NCBI RefSeq assembly: GCF_002876705.1
Contig: NZ_MDAG01000046.1
Span: 1 to 64,000 of the forward strand
Reading direction: 5' to 3'
DNA length: 64,000 nucleotides
From: Enterovibrio norvegicus_B
Lineage (GTDB): Bacteria > Pseudomonadota > Gammaproteobacteria > Enterobacterales > Vibrionaceae
Shown here in pieces: positions 32,973-40,740 of this stretch. The position numbers and the translations under genes were made by a program. The notes under the pieces are model-generated. The model made no database searches. It was not told where the DNA came from and saw only the letters and a list, made by a program, of their open reading frames with translations. How positions within the stretch are numbered: the stretch's first letter is position 1; each line of letters opens with the position of its first letter.

Positions 32973-33350
32973 CTACTGGTTCAAGGTGATTTGCTGTGTC
33001 ACGAAGCATTGCTGCATCGCGTCATCGCGTAATGTGGTGAGTTCTTTTCTGGCGGAACGGCTGTCTTTCGAGGAGCGAAAATACCCGCCACGTTCTCCTC
33101 GCATGTTACGTAAACGTGCAAATGCATCAGCATGAACGAAGTCGTCGTAACTCATTTGTGCGGCGATTTTGTCGAGTACGCAACTGCATCCGTACATGTT
33201 GACGTAAGTCGGTCCGCCATTGAGTGACATGCATTCCTGCACATATTTCACACGCTCAAGCGTTGGGAAATCATTGGCGCTGGCTGACGGCGATAAGCCG
33301 AAAAGCGCGAGAATGAACATAATGCTGATTGATGGAGTAAAACGTGTCAT
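32973..33350 (-). CDS. Small secreted Cys-containing protein of the xoxF cluster
   Basis: A 125-residue protein with a signal peptide (M-T-R-F then a hydrophobic core ending S-A-S-A, about residue 25). The mature part has four Cys: one in Q-E-C-M, a C-S-C pair near the middle and one near the C-terminus (Q-Q-C-F), so two disulfides are possible. No haem motif. A ribosome binding site (AGGAGG) precedes the ATG. It lies between the pseudoazurin and XoxJ-like genes. The family was not recognised; a redox or assembly partner role is only suggested by position. Confidence 0.75.
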   Translation of the reverse strand: MTRFTPSISIMFILALFGLSPSASANDFPTLERVKYVQECMSLNGGPTYVNMYGCSCVLDKIAAQMSYDDFVHADAFARLRNMRGERGGYFRSSKDSRSARKELTTLRDDAMQQCFVTQQITLNQ

Positions 33351-33375
33351 ATGTTGCCTCCTGATCGTCTTGGCG

Positions 33376-33822
33376 TTATATGACTCCCTGCTTTTGGAGA
33401 TGCTTTTTGAATTTCTTCAGCAGTCCTTTTGCAGGCAGTAGAGACTTATCTTTTTGAATTTCTGCGAGGTAAGCATCGATCGTTCCTTCGATATCGCTTG
33501 GATTACCGACCAGCATGACGCCACCCATGCGTGCTCCCCAATGCGGTGTGCACTTGTAAACGTAAATTCCTTCAAGATCGAACGTGAAATTCACATCAAC
33601 GCCCAACTCCGTCATGATTTTTTCCGTGCCCTCAGGCACCATCGCATCAATGGTCTCAATCATATGAGCAGGCATGTTGACCCAGGAAACGTTGTCGCCG
33701 GGCTCGATAATGATGAACATGGGAGCGAATTTCACACCCACTGCGCGAACTTCATGTTCTGCGGCTTGACTGACGGAGACGAATCCCCAAAACAAAATTA
33801 CCCAAAAAAGTCGTTTAGCCAT
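33376..33822 (-). CDS. Pseudoazurin-type blue copper protein
   Basis: A 148-residue periplasmic cupredoxin with a signal peptide ending at Q-A-A (residue 20-21). The four type-1 copper ligands are visible with pseudoazurin spacing: His53, then Cys91, His94 and Met99 in the C-T-P-H-W-x-x-x-M loop. The C-terminus has the Lys-rich helices typical of pseudoazurin, used to dock to redox partners. It is the gene right after the XoxF-type dehydrogenase, and no cytochrome gene lies in this operon, so it may be its electron acceptor. That pairing is inference. Confidence 0.9.
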   Translation of the reverse strand: MAKRLFWVILFWGFVSVSQAAEHEVRAVGVKFAPMFIIIEPGDNVSWVNMPAHMIETIDAMVPEGTEKIMTELGVDVNFTFDLEGIYVYKCTPHWGARMGGVMLVGNPSDIEGTIDAYLAEIQKDKSLLPAKGLLKKFKKHLQKQGVI

Positions 33823-33849
33823 GCGGATTCCTTTTGGTTATGCCTTAGT

Positions 33850-33861
33850 CGCGGGTTGTGG
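33850..33861 (-). promoter_or_regulatory. 12-base element CCACAACCCGCG upstream of the pseudoazurin gene
   Basis: The same 12 bases occur at 35854-35865 upstream of the xoxF-type gene, in the same orientation and both with an A run (AAAAAGCG / AAAAAAGAGCG) before it. Here it is 27 bases before the start codon. It could be a regulator site or part of a promoter. Confidence 0.4.
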
Positions 33862-33883
33862 ACGCTTTTTCGAATCTCGAGAC

Positions 33884-33918
33884 GAAAAGTGAAAAGCGAA
33901 AAGCGAAAAGCGAAAAGG
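33884..33918 (+). repeat. Tandem heptanucleotide repeat (GAAAAGN)5
   Basis: Five consecutive 7-base units: GAAAAGT, GAAAAGC three times, GAAAAGG. It abuts the terminator of the xoxF-type gene. On the minus strand it reads CTTTTC-rich, as the array after exaA does on the plus strand, that is, in the coding direction of each dehydrogenase. Confidence 0.95.
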
Positions 33919-33940
33919 GGAGTATTCACTCCCCTTTTTC
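33911..33940. terminator. Intrinsic terminator after the xoxF-type gene
   Basis: AAAAGGGGAGT (33913-33923) pairs with ACTCCCCTTTT (33928-33938). T runs occur on both sides. It would separate xoxF from the pseudoazurin gene downstream. Confidence 0.75.
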
Positions 33941-33943
33941 TTT

Positions 33944-35755
33944 TTAGCTTTCAGGTAAAGCAAAGACAGTTAATACGCCACCTAACTGGGTGTAGTCAGA
34001 CAATTGGCGATATGCGCCTACTGCACCGAGCCCATCGGTGTCGCCTTCAAGACCTGCAGCCATACCAATACCGGCCCAACCCCCTACGCCTGAGAGTACG
34101 GCGAGGTATTGTTTACCGTTGTGCATGTAGGTATTGACGTTGCCGATGATGCCGGACGGCGTTTTAAAGCGGTAAAGCTCTTTGCCTGTCTTTTCATCGA
34201 CGGCTTTGAGGTAGCCTTCCAGTGTGCCGTAGAACACGACGCCGCCACCCGTTGCAAGCGCCCCACTCCATACAGAAAATCGCTCAGGGATAGACCAGAC
34301 AATTTCACCTTTTTCAGCGTCCCATGCGATGAAGTTACCCAAACCGCCATGGCTGTTTGGTGCAGGGAACATGGAAAGGGTGGCCCCCACATAAGGCTGA
34401 CCGGCGGTGTAGGAAACTTCGAACGGTTCATAGTTCATGCAAACGTGGTTGGTTGGCACGTAGAACAAGCCCGTGCGTTCACTGTAGGTAGCAGGCTGTT
34501 GGTCTTTTGAACCCAATGCGGCAGGACAAATCCCTTCAGTATCGACATCTTCACCGTTTTGACCCGTAGAGTATTTGGCGACAACTTGAGGGCGTCCGGT
34601 TTCCATGTCCACATGGGTTGCCCAGTTCACGGCAGGGTCAAACTTCTCTGCCACCAATAGCTCACCTGTCACACGATCGAGCGTGTAACCAAAGCCATTT
34701 CGGTCAAAGTGAACGAGGAGTTTTCGGTCTTTGCCTTTGAATTTTTTATCAACAAGGATCATCTCGTTGACGCCGTCATAATCCCACTCATCGTGCGGTG
34801 TCATTTGGTATAGCCATTTCGCCATACCCGTGTCGGCATCACGCGCCATGATGGTCATGGAGTACTTGTTGTCACCGGGCCGTTGAGAAGGGTTCCACGT
34901 ACTTGGGTTACCCGTTCCGTAGTAAATCAGATTGAGCTCTGGATCGTAAGTAAACCAGCCCCATGTGGTACCGCCACCAATTTTCCATTGGTCGCCTTCC
35001 CATGATTCTAGGCTTGAGTCTTTGCCTATGGGTTTGAGCATGGCGGTGGTTTTTTCAGGGTCGACCAGCATTTCGTCGTCAGGGCCTGTGCTGTATGCAC
35101 GCCACGCCACGCTGCCATCTTTCACCTTGTAGGCGGTGAGATACCCGCGCACACCAAATTCACCACCACTGATCCCTGTGATGATGGTGTCTTTCACAAT
35201 CAATGGTGCATTGGTATTGGTCGCACCCAGCTTTGGATCGCCATTCACGACTTTCCAAACCACGTCGCCTGTTTTTTCATCTAACGCGACCAGGGTGGTA
35301 TCTGCTTGTTGCAGGAAAATTTTTCCGTCTGAATAAGCGAGACCGCGGTTAACCGTGTCACAACACATGACGGCGATAACGGATGAGTCTTGCTTCGGTT
35401 CATACGACCAACGAAGCGCTTGCTTATCCATGTCAATCGCAAACACTTTGTTCGGGAATGGCGTGTGGATATACATGGTGTTACCAATCACCAATGGGCC
35501 ACCTTCATGCCCCCGCAGAACCCCTGTTGAAAAGGTCCATGCTACCTGTAGGTCTTTGGCATTTTTTGCGTTGATTTGATCGAGCGAGCTGTAACGTGTA
35601 CCTGCGTAATTCGCACCCCACATCACCCATTGGTTGGGATCATCTTGAAGCTTGAGTAGCTCATCATTTGCCTGCGATGTTGCTGAAAACAGCATGGGCA
35701 GGGAGAGTGCCGCTATCGCTAACCCGCGACTAAACGACCGTTGTGCACCTTTCAT
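33944..35755 (-). CDS. xoxF: PQQ-dependent alcohol dehydrogenase, XoxF (lanthanide) type
   Basis: A 603-residue periplasmic quinoprotein. The ATG at 35755 follows GGAGGAAG; an in-frame start 11 codons upstream has no support. The signal peptide ends at S-Q-A (about residue 29). Key residues: vicinal disulfide Cys131-Cys132, Glu199 (G-G-E-F-G), Asn283, catalytic Asp325 and, two residues on, Asp327 (W-D-Y-D-G-V-N), the extra lanthanide ligand of XoxF methanol dehydrogenases. Repeated W-docking propeller motifs are present. The substrate is methanol or another small alcohol. It is followed by pseudoazurin, XoxJ-like and other genes. It differs clearly from the ExaA-type enzyme at 9627. Confidence 0.93.
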   Translation of the reverse strand: MKGAQRSFSRGLAIAALSLPMLFSATSQANDELLKLQDDPNQWVMWGANYAGTRYSSLDQINAKNAKDLQVAWTFSTGVLRGHEGGPLVIGNTMYIHTPFPNKVFAIDMDKQALRWSYEPKQDSSVIAVMCCDTVNRGLAYSDGKIFLQQADTTLVALDEKTGDVVWKVVNGDPKLGATNTNAPLIVKDTIITGISGGEFGVRGYLTAYKVKDGSVAWRAYSTGPDDEMLVDPEKTTAMLKPIGKDSSLESWEGDQWKIGGGTTWGWFTYDPELNLIYYGTGNPSTWNPSQRPGDNKYSMTIMARDADTGMAKWLYQMTPHDEWDYDGVNEMILVDKKFKGKDRKLLVHFDRNGFGYTLDRVTGELLVAEKFDPAVNWATHVDMETGRPQVVAKYSTGQNGEDVDTEGICPAALGSKDQQPATYSERTGLFYVPTNHVCMNYEPFEVSYTAGQPYVGATLSMFPAPNSHGGLGNFIAWDAEKGEIVWSIPERFSVWSGALATGGGVVFYGTLEGYLKAVDEKTGKELYRFKTPSGIIGNVNTYMHNGKQYLAVLSGVGGWAGIGMAAGLEGDTDGLGAVGAYRQLSDYTQLGGVLTVFALPES

Positions 35756-36287
35756 AGTAACTTCCTCCGCGACAGCGTGTGAGTTCAACGCACCAAATCT
35801 TTGGATGTCTTTTCACTTGTCGGCCTTGTTTTGAATGTAGGGACATCGCAATCCGCGGGTTGTGGGGCGCTCTTTTTTGACTTGCCGCGTCTTCTATTTG
35901 CTTCAAGGGGAAAGCGTTGAAAGAAGCGTTAGGCGGTCTACAACGATGCGGGTTCGCGTTTCAGCATTGCACCTTAATGCCATTCGGTTCCGACTAAACA
36001 GACAGGCGAGTGTTGAAACGCCCTGCTTCATTTGCGTCGGTGATTAGAGTTTATGGCAGCATTTGAGGTTGTGTGAGGGGCAAAGATGCACAACACTTTT
36101 GTTCTCGAGCAACAATGTCCGCATGACGAGAAAGGGTATTTAACCATCAGATAAATAGCGGTATTTTTCTTTGTCACTGTGTGTTGCCAATTGAGAGGGT
36201 GCGCAACTTTCAAGACCCAAAGACCACCTTCACGGACGATCCTTGTGTAATGAAAATTGCGCGGTGGTGCGGATGTCAGTAACGCCG
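35756..36287. promoter_or_regulatory. Gene-free region upstream of the xoxF-type gene
   Basis: Over 500 bases without a convincing gene. It should carry the xoxF promoter on the minus strand. It contains the second copy of the 12-base element (35854-35865), 98 bases before the xoxF start. An open frame of 90 codons (36028-36300, minus) overlaps the end of the SoxYZ-like gene and lacks coding character. Confidence 0.5.
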
Positions 36288-37118
36288 CTAAATATCCCAC
36301 TCACTCGAAAACGATCGCCCTGTTGAGTCTTTTACGTCAGCTTTCAGTTTGCCCTTCTTTCCTTCGTCGACATGAAAGGTAAAGGTTGGATTCTCGCTAA
36401 TGGAAATACCGCCGTTGAAGCGCAATACAGGCTCGCCCTCTAACGTGATGTTCACGTCGCTGACATAATCTGATGGGATCCAGTGCCGCGTGAGTTGGTC
36501 CATTTGCAACCCGCTGTAGTTTGGGTGACTGATCAACAATTGCAGTGCCCGTGAACCGTCCTGCCCTAAGTCTTTCAGTTTCATTTTGCCCATACGTTGG
36601 CGGGCCAACATGTCATCAGCCCCCGCAGGCGCGGAGCATCCCCCAGACGCTTTTACAAAGTTTGCTGCCATGTGTAGCGAACCATCCGCGGTTCGCGCAA
36701 TGACTCTGACAGGGCTGTAAGCATTGACGCGAACACGCGTCGACAAATTGGCAATGCCGCTGTTGGGGGTCATGTCAAAGATGCCCACAATCGGCGATGG
36801 GTTGTTATCGACCACAAGAAAGATCTTCTCAATCGGGTTGGGGTCATCTTGCTGAACGTTCACTTTGATGCTCAATGGCACGATAGCGGCATCTTGCGCG
36901 CGAGCGGGGGTTTCGAGCGTGATTAAGGCATCTTGTGCAATCGCAGTGTCGGGGAACAGGCTGTCACGAATGGTGAGCCAATTGGGGCTATCTTCCACGC
37001 TTTTGGCTGTTGCGTTGACCGTGAATGGCAGCAAGGCCAACAAACCTGCTATCGCAATGTATTTGAAATTTACACGTTGCTTCGACGTGTTAGGTTGGCG
37101 TGCGATGATTGATTTCAT
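36288..37118 (-). CDS. Quinoprotein-associated SoxYZ-like carrier protein
   Basis: A 276-residue secreted fusion of SoxY-like and SoxZ-like domains. The signal peptide ends near V-N-A-T-A (about residue 38). The SoxY-like part (45-165) ends in S-G-G-C-S-A-P, like the G-G-C-G-G swinging-arm Cys of SoxY; the SoxZ-like part (about 180-276) has the P-x-F-x-F-H-V core. Such fusions accompany PQQ alcohol dehydrogenases together with a SoxH-like hydrolase, which follows the same pattern here. The ribosome binding site is AGGAGAAG. A thiol-carrier role is inferred from SoxYZ. Confidence 0.85.
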   Translation of the reverse strand: MKSIIARQPNTSKQRVNFKYIAIAGLLALLPFTVNATAKSVEDSPNWLTIRDSLFPDTAIAQDALITLETPARAQDAAIVPLSIKVNVQQDDPNPIEKIFLVVDNNPSPIVGIFDMTPNSGIANLSTRVRVNAYSPVRVIARTADGSLHMAANFVKASGGCSAPAGADDMLARQRMGKMKLKDLGQDGSRALQLLISHPNYSGLQMDQLTRHWIPSDYVSDVNITLEGEPVLRFNGGISISENPTFTFHVDEGKKGKLKADVKDSTGRSFSSEWDI

Positions 37119-37133
37119 GGTGTGCTTCTCCTG

Positions 37134-38081
37134 TTACTCCCATTCCAACTCCTTGTAGGCTTGAATGACGTTTCTCGGATGGAAAGCATCGAACAACGCC
37201 CATTGCTTCGCGTGATCTTTCATTAAGGTGTTGCTGGCAGTATTGATATCAATGTGTTGATGAATGGCGCCTCGAACCGACGCGGTGAGAGATTCAAGGT
37301 AGTGACGTTGATGAGCAAAGGCACTTCGCTCTGAAAAGGTGGTTCTTAGTTGTACTGCGCCATGGCCGGGAACGACGCGTTGATAGGGCAGTTGATCGAG
37401 TTCATCCATCACTTTCAGCCACCCGATCAGGTTGCCGTCTAACGTTGGAATGTGCTCAACAAATAGCAGATCGCCGGCGATCAATGTTTGTGTTTGTTCG
37501 TCGAACACGGAGAGATCGTGGCGTGTATGGGCGCGATCGTGTGGCGTGAGTGTGATGCGTCGATTACCAAGATCGAATTGCGTGCTTGTGTCGATCAACA
37601 AGGTTGCCGCAACGGGCGTTGTGCCTTCAAACCACGGTGTGTTGAGGCGTTGAAGGTAATAAGCTGTTTTTGCTGCGAAATCGCCGGGGTAACGGAAATG
37701 GGCGACAAATTCGGGTTTCTCAGACAGAAAGGCCTGATTGCCGAAGTTGTGATCGGGGTGAACATGGGTATTGATGACATAACGAATAGGTAGCGACGTC
37801 ACGGCTCGGATCGCCGTATATATCATCTCTCCTGCACGTCGGCTTCCGCCTGAATCAATCAGGGCGACGGACGTTTCTCCCACAATAAATGTCACGTTGG
37901 CGACAGGGCCAAATGGCGTCGTGAAAAGGTCGTCGATTCTTCCTTGATGCACATGCACGCCCGGTGCGATTTCGTCAAAAACCAGTGTTGTCGGCGCATT
38001 GGCCAGTACGCCAAAAGGAAAGCTTAGCAGGGCGAGCAGAGCGGTGATGCGCGTGAACGTGTTCATTCGTGATGTGTTCAT
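37134..38081 (-). CDS. Quinoprotein relay SoxH-like zinc hydrolase (metallo-beta-lactamase fold)
   Basis: A 315-residue periplasmic protein with a signal peptide ending at V-L-A-N-A (about residue 28). The zinc motif H-V-H-P-D-H is followed by further His and Asp ligands in the A-G-D-L-L-F and V-P-G-H-G segments. It matches the SoxH-related hydrolases of PQQ dehydrogenase clusters. The start overlaps the preceding gene by 4 bases (ATGA), and the SoxYZ-like gene follows after 15 bases. The reaction is not known; thioester or persulfide hydrolysis on the carrier is plausible. Confidence 0.88.
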   Translation of the reverse strand: MNTSRMNTFTRITALLALLSFPFGVLANAPTTLVFDEIAPGVHVHQGRIDDLFTTPFGPVANVTFIVGETSVALIDSGGSRRAGEMIYTAIRAVTSLPIRYVINTHVHPDHNFGNQAFLSEKPEFVAHFRYPGDFAAKTAYYLQRLNTPWFEGTTPVAATLLIDTSTQFDLGNRRITLTPHDRAHTRHDLSVFDEQTQTLIAGDLLFVEHIPTLDGNLIGWLKVMDELDQLPYQRVVPGHGAVQLRTTFSERSAFAHQRHYLESLTASVRGAIHQHIDINTASNTLMKDHAKQWALFDAFHPRNVIQAYKELEWE

Positions 38082-38671
38082 GGATGACGCATTGACGGAC
38101 GAATGGGTTCAATGGTTTCTAGCGGATAGCCCGCATCTTTCCAACCTTTGACGCCTGCGCGATACCAATAGACATGGATTGCTCCCAATTCAAGCGCGCG
38201 TTTACTGGCATTCCACGAGTGCCAGCAGCTTGGTTCGCAGAAAATCACAATGGGCGTGTCGTCTATTGGTAGGTGGGCTTTTAGCAGCGCCACCAGATCA
38301 TCCGGGACGATACCGTGACCGACATTCGCCAACCAGTAGGTGTTGGGTAAGGTGTCGCGGGTGGGCTCAATCCACAGGGTGTTTTTGACCAATCCTTCGG
38401 GTTTATTTGGCGCGGGGTAGACATCAATCAGGCGCGGCGTTTTTCGTTCGATAAAGGCATGAAGTTCATCGGGCGCATTAATGACCGATGCGCCGAGCAA
38501 AGTGGTCGGCACGGGGGCGCGATAGTGCTCGGTTCGGTAATCATTGGGTTCTATGACGGGCGATGAGTTTGTCTCTGCACTGATATTCATGGCGCAAAAA
38601 CAAAGCAATATCGCGCAGTCGGAGCAAAATGCTCGACACTTTCCACGATGCTTCATACTACTTTCATCCAA
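38078..38671 (-). CDS. PQQ-catabolism-associated rhodanese-like CxxxCW protein
   Basis: A 197-residue secreted protein. The TTG at 38671 has GGAGA six bases upstream; an ATG at 38656 is the alternative. A hydrophobic signal rich in Cys ends near residue 33. The rest is a rhodanese-like domain with the active-site-like F-C-E-P-S-C-W-H-S-W segment and Y-W-Y-R-x-G-x-x-G-W. It matches the family usually called CXXCW motif proteins of PQQ alcohol clusters; here the spacing is C-x-x-x-C-W. First gene of the second PQQ block, divergent from the LysR gene. Confidence 0.85.
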   Translation of the reverse strand: MDESSMKHRGKCRAFCSDCAILLCFCAMNISAETNSSPVIEPNDYRTEHYRAPVPTTLLGASVINAPDELHAFIERKTPRLIDVYPAPNKPEGLVKNTLWIEPTRDTLPNTYWLANVGHGIVPDDLVALLKAHLPIDDTPIVIFCEPSCWHSWNASKRALELGAIHVYWYRAGVKGWKDAGYPLETIEPIRPSMRHP

Positions 38672-38804
38672 TAAGTCTCCTACCTTAGTAGGAACGTGGC
38701 AGAGAGCTATCCAATTTGGATTAACATTAGGATAACAATCAGACCGTCACTGGGCGGACTTTATTGTTGCAGCCACAAGTAAACTTTTTTTCAGTGGGGC
38801 AAAG

Positions 38805-39743
38805 ATGAACCGTTGGAGCGGTGTTGAAGAATTTGTTGAGGTCGTCAACAGTGGTAGTTTTACAGCCGCAGCGCGCAAGTTGGGTGTGTCCACGTCGCAC
38901 GTCAGTCGTCGAATTGATGCGTTGGAAAGCCGGCTAAGCACGCGATTGCTTTATCGCACTACCCGTCAAATCACCTTAACCGAGGTAGGCAAAGTCTACT
39001 TCGAGCATTGTAATTCCTTGATCGAGGAGTTTTGCGATGCAGAAGCCTTGGTGACGCAAATGCAGACCGAGCCACTTGGCTTGCTCAAAATCACGGCACC
39101 TTCTATTTTCGGCGAAAAGTACATAGCGCCGCTGGCGAACGAGTTTATCCAAGCGCACCCTAAGCTCAGTGTCGAATTGCATTTTTCCAATGACATTGTC
39201 GACATGGTGCATGACGGTTATGACCTCGCGATTCGTACTGGCATGCTCAAAGACAGCACCTTAATGGCAAGGCGATTAGCGCCGCGACAACTGTATGTGT
39301 GCGCGTCACCGGATTACATCAAGGAGTTTGGTGAGCCTAAAGTGTTGGCGGATTTGGCCAATCATAATTGCTTGGTTGGGTCTGCAGAGGCGTGGAGTTT
39401 TCAGGATAAGGGTGAAGCAACCCAATTGAAGGTGAAAGGGCGCTGGCATGGCAACAGTGGCAGTGCGGTGTTGGATGCCGCTTTACGCGGGATGGGGTTG
39501 GCACAGTTGCCTGATTATTATGTGCGACCGAAAATCCAACTGGGCGAGTTGGTAGAAGTGCTGGCGGATTACAAAGGCCCTGATTCCGCGGTATGGGCTG
39601 TGTATCCGTTTAACCGAAACCTGTCGGCCAAGGTGAGACTGTTTGTGGATTTCTTGTCCGATCACTTCTCCGATCATCTGCCGTGGGACGATGAAATCAT
39701 GCTTGAAGAATTGAATCGCAGACAGGCATCGAATGATCTCTAG
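38805..39743 (+). CDS. LysR-family transcriptional regulator
   Basis: A 312-residue regulator with the N-terminal winged helix (about 1-65; S-F-T-A-A-A-R-K-L-G-V-S-T-S-H-V-S-R-R-I) and a LysR substrate-binding domain (about 90-295). It resembles the CrgA-like group. It starts 133 bases from the oppositely oriented CxxxCW gene, so it may control the minus-strand PQQ operon; the usual LysR divergent arrangement supports this but does not prove it. The inducer is unknown. Confidence 0.88.
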   Translation: MNRWSGVEEFVEVVNSGSFTAAARKLGVSTSHVSRRIDALESRLSTRLLYRTTRQITLTEVGKVYFEHCNSLIEEFCDAEALVTQMQTEPLGLLKITAPSIFGEKYIAPLANEFIQAHPKLSVELHFSNDIVDMVHDGYDLAIRTGMLKDSTLMARRLAPRQLYVCASPDYIKEFGEPKVLADLANHNCLVGSAEAWSFQDKGEATQLKVKGRWHGNSGSAVLDAALRGMGLAQLPDYYVRPKIQLGELVEVLADYKGPDSAVWAVYPFNRNLSAKVRLFVDFLSDHFSDHLPWDDEIMLEELNRRQASNDL

Positions 39744-39764
39744 CGTTGATTTGGCCTAAACAAA

Positions 39765-39793
39765 AAAAGCCAGCGAGAGCGCTGGCTTTTTGT
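39765..39793. terminator. Bidirectional terminator between lysR and fklB
   Basis: AAGCCAGCG (39767-39775) pairs with CGCTGGCTT (39780-39788), with A and T runs at the two ends. It serves both convergent genes. Confidence 0.85.
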
Positions 39794-39811
39794 CTTCTAC
39801 ACACCTGTGAA

Positions 39812-40432
39812 TTACAGGATGTCTAGTAGCTCTACTTCGAATACTAGAGCAGCAAACGGAGGGATAGCAGCACCTGCGCCGCGCTCGCCGTATGCTAGGT
39901 CTTGTGGAATAGACAGTTTCCACTTAGAACCAACAGGCATCATTTGAAGTGCTTCAACCCAACCTTGGATTACGCCAGTCACTGGGAATTCAGCTGGTTG
40001 ACCGCGCTCTACAGAGCTGTCGAACACAGTGCCGTCAGTCAGCATACCGTGGTAGTGAACACGTACTTGCTTGTCGCTGGTAGGGATTTCGCCAGTACCT
40101 TCAACAAGCACTTCGAACTGAAGACCTGAATCAGTCACAGTCACTTCGTCACGCTTCGCGTTTTCTGCTAGGAAAGCTTCGCCGTCTGCCGCTGCTGCTT
40201 TCGACGCTTCTAGGCGTACCGCTTCTGCTTGAGTGTGCAGTTCACGCAGTGCGTTGTTGATGTCGTCGATTTCGATTTCTGGCATGTCACCCGCTAGAGC
40301 GGTTGCGATACCTTTCGCGATTGCGTCAACGTTTAGACCTTCAAGGCCGCTACCTGCTAGTTGTTGACCCATTTGTAGGCCGATGCCGTAGCTTGCTTTT
40401 TGCTCTACGGTCTCCAATTTTACATCAGACAT
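39812..40432 (-). CDS. fklB: FKBP-type peptidyl-prolyl isomerase FklB
   Basis: A 206-residue cytoplasmic prolyl isomerase, the same length as E. coli FklB. A helical N-terminal dimerisation part (1-90; Y-G-I-G-L-Q-M-G) precedes the FKBP domain (about 105-206) with V-H-Y-H-G, F-D-S-S and the A-Y-G-E-R-G-A-G-A-A-I-P-P loop. No signal peptide. A large palindrome lies just upstream of its start. The neighbour oapA diverges, a common Vibrio arrangement. Confidence 0.95.
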   Translation of the reverse strand: MSDVKLETVEQKASYGIGLQMGQQLAGSGLEGLNVDAIAKGIATALAGDMPEIEIDDINNALRELHTQAEAVRLEASKAAAADGEAFLAENAKRDEVTVTDSGLQFEVLVEGTGEIPTSDKQVRVHYHGMLTDGTVFDSSVERGQPAEFPVTGVIQGWVEALQMMPVGSKWKLSIPQDLAYGERGAGAAIPPFAALVFEVELLDIL

Positions 40433-40455
40433 GTCATTTCTCTTTCGTTTGTGGG

Positions 40456-40495
40456 TTTATACCCAAACTACATCTGAATGTAGTTTGGGTATAAA
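40456..40495. repeat. Perfect 18-bp inverted repeat upstream of fklB
   Basis: The arms 40456-40473 and 40478-40495 are exactly complementary around a CTGA loop (arm begins TTTATACCCAAACTACAT). Such palindromes ending in TTATACCC are scattered between genes in Vibrio-like genomes. It starts 24 bases before the fklB start codon and would form a strong hairpin in its leader. Confidence 0.85.
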
Positions 40496-40740
40496 GTGTT
40501 GGAAGGATACAGGAGCAGGTTGGATCGGACAAATTTAGCTTTAGGTTGATTCCTCATTAAAGATGCTGGAAAGTACAAATGTTAGCCAATCGACACGGAT
40601 GATGCGCGAAGCTTTTAGCGGCTGACATTTCGCTGACATACCCACGCTAGTTTATGCGGCTCGGGTAAGACGCATTCATAATGAATCATTGATAGATAAA
40701 CAGATTCCTTCATTACCCGATGGGAAGATTGGGAGAGGTT

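Noticed and set aside
33454..34137. 227-codon open frame on the plus strand
   Set aside because: It runs across the pseudoazurin gene, the tandem repeat and the end of xoxF on the other strand; its Lys/Arg-rich part comes from the repeat.
36028..36300. 90-codon open frame on the minus strand upstream of xoxF
   Set aside because: No ribosome site, overlaps the end of the SoxYZ-like gene, and has no domain or signal.
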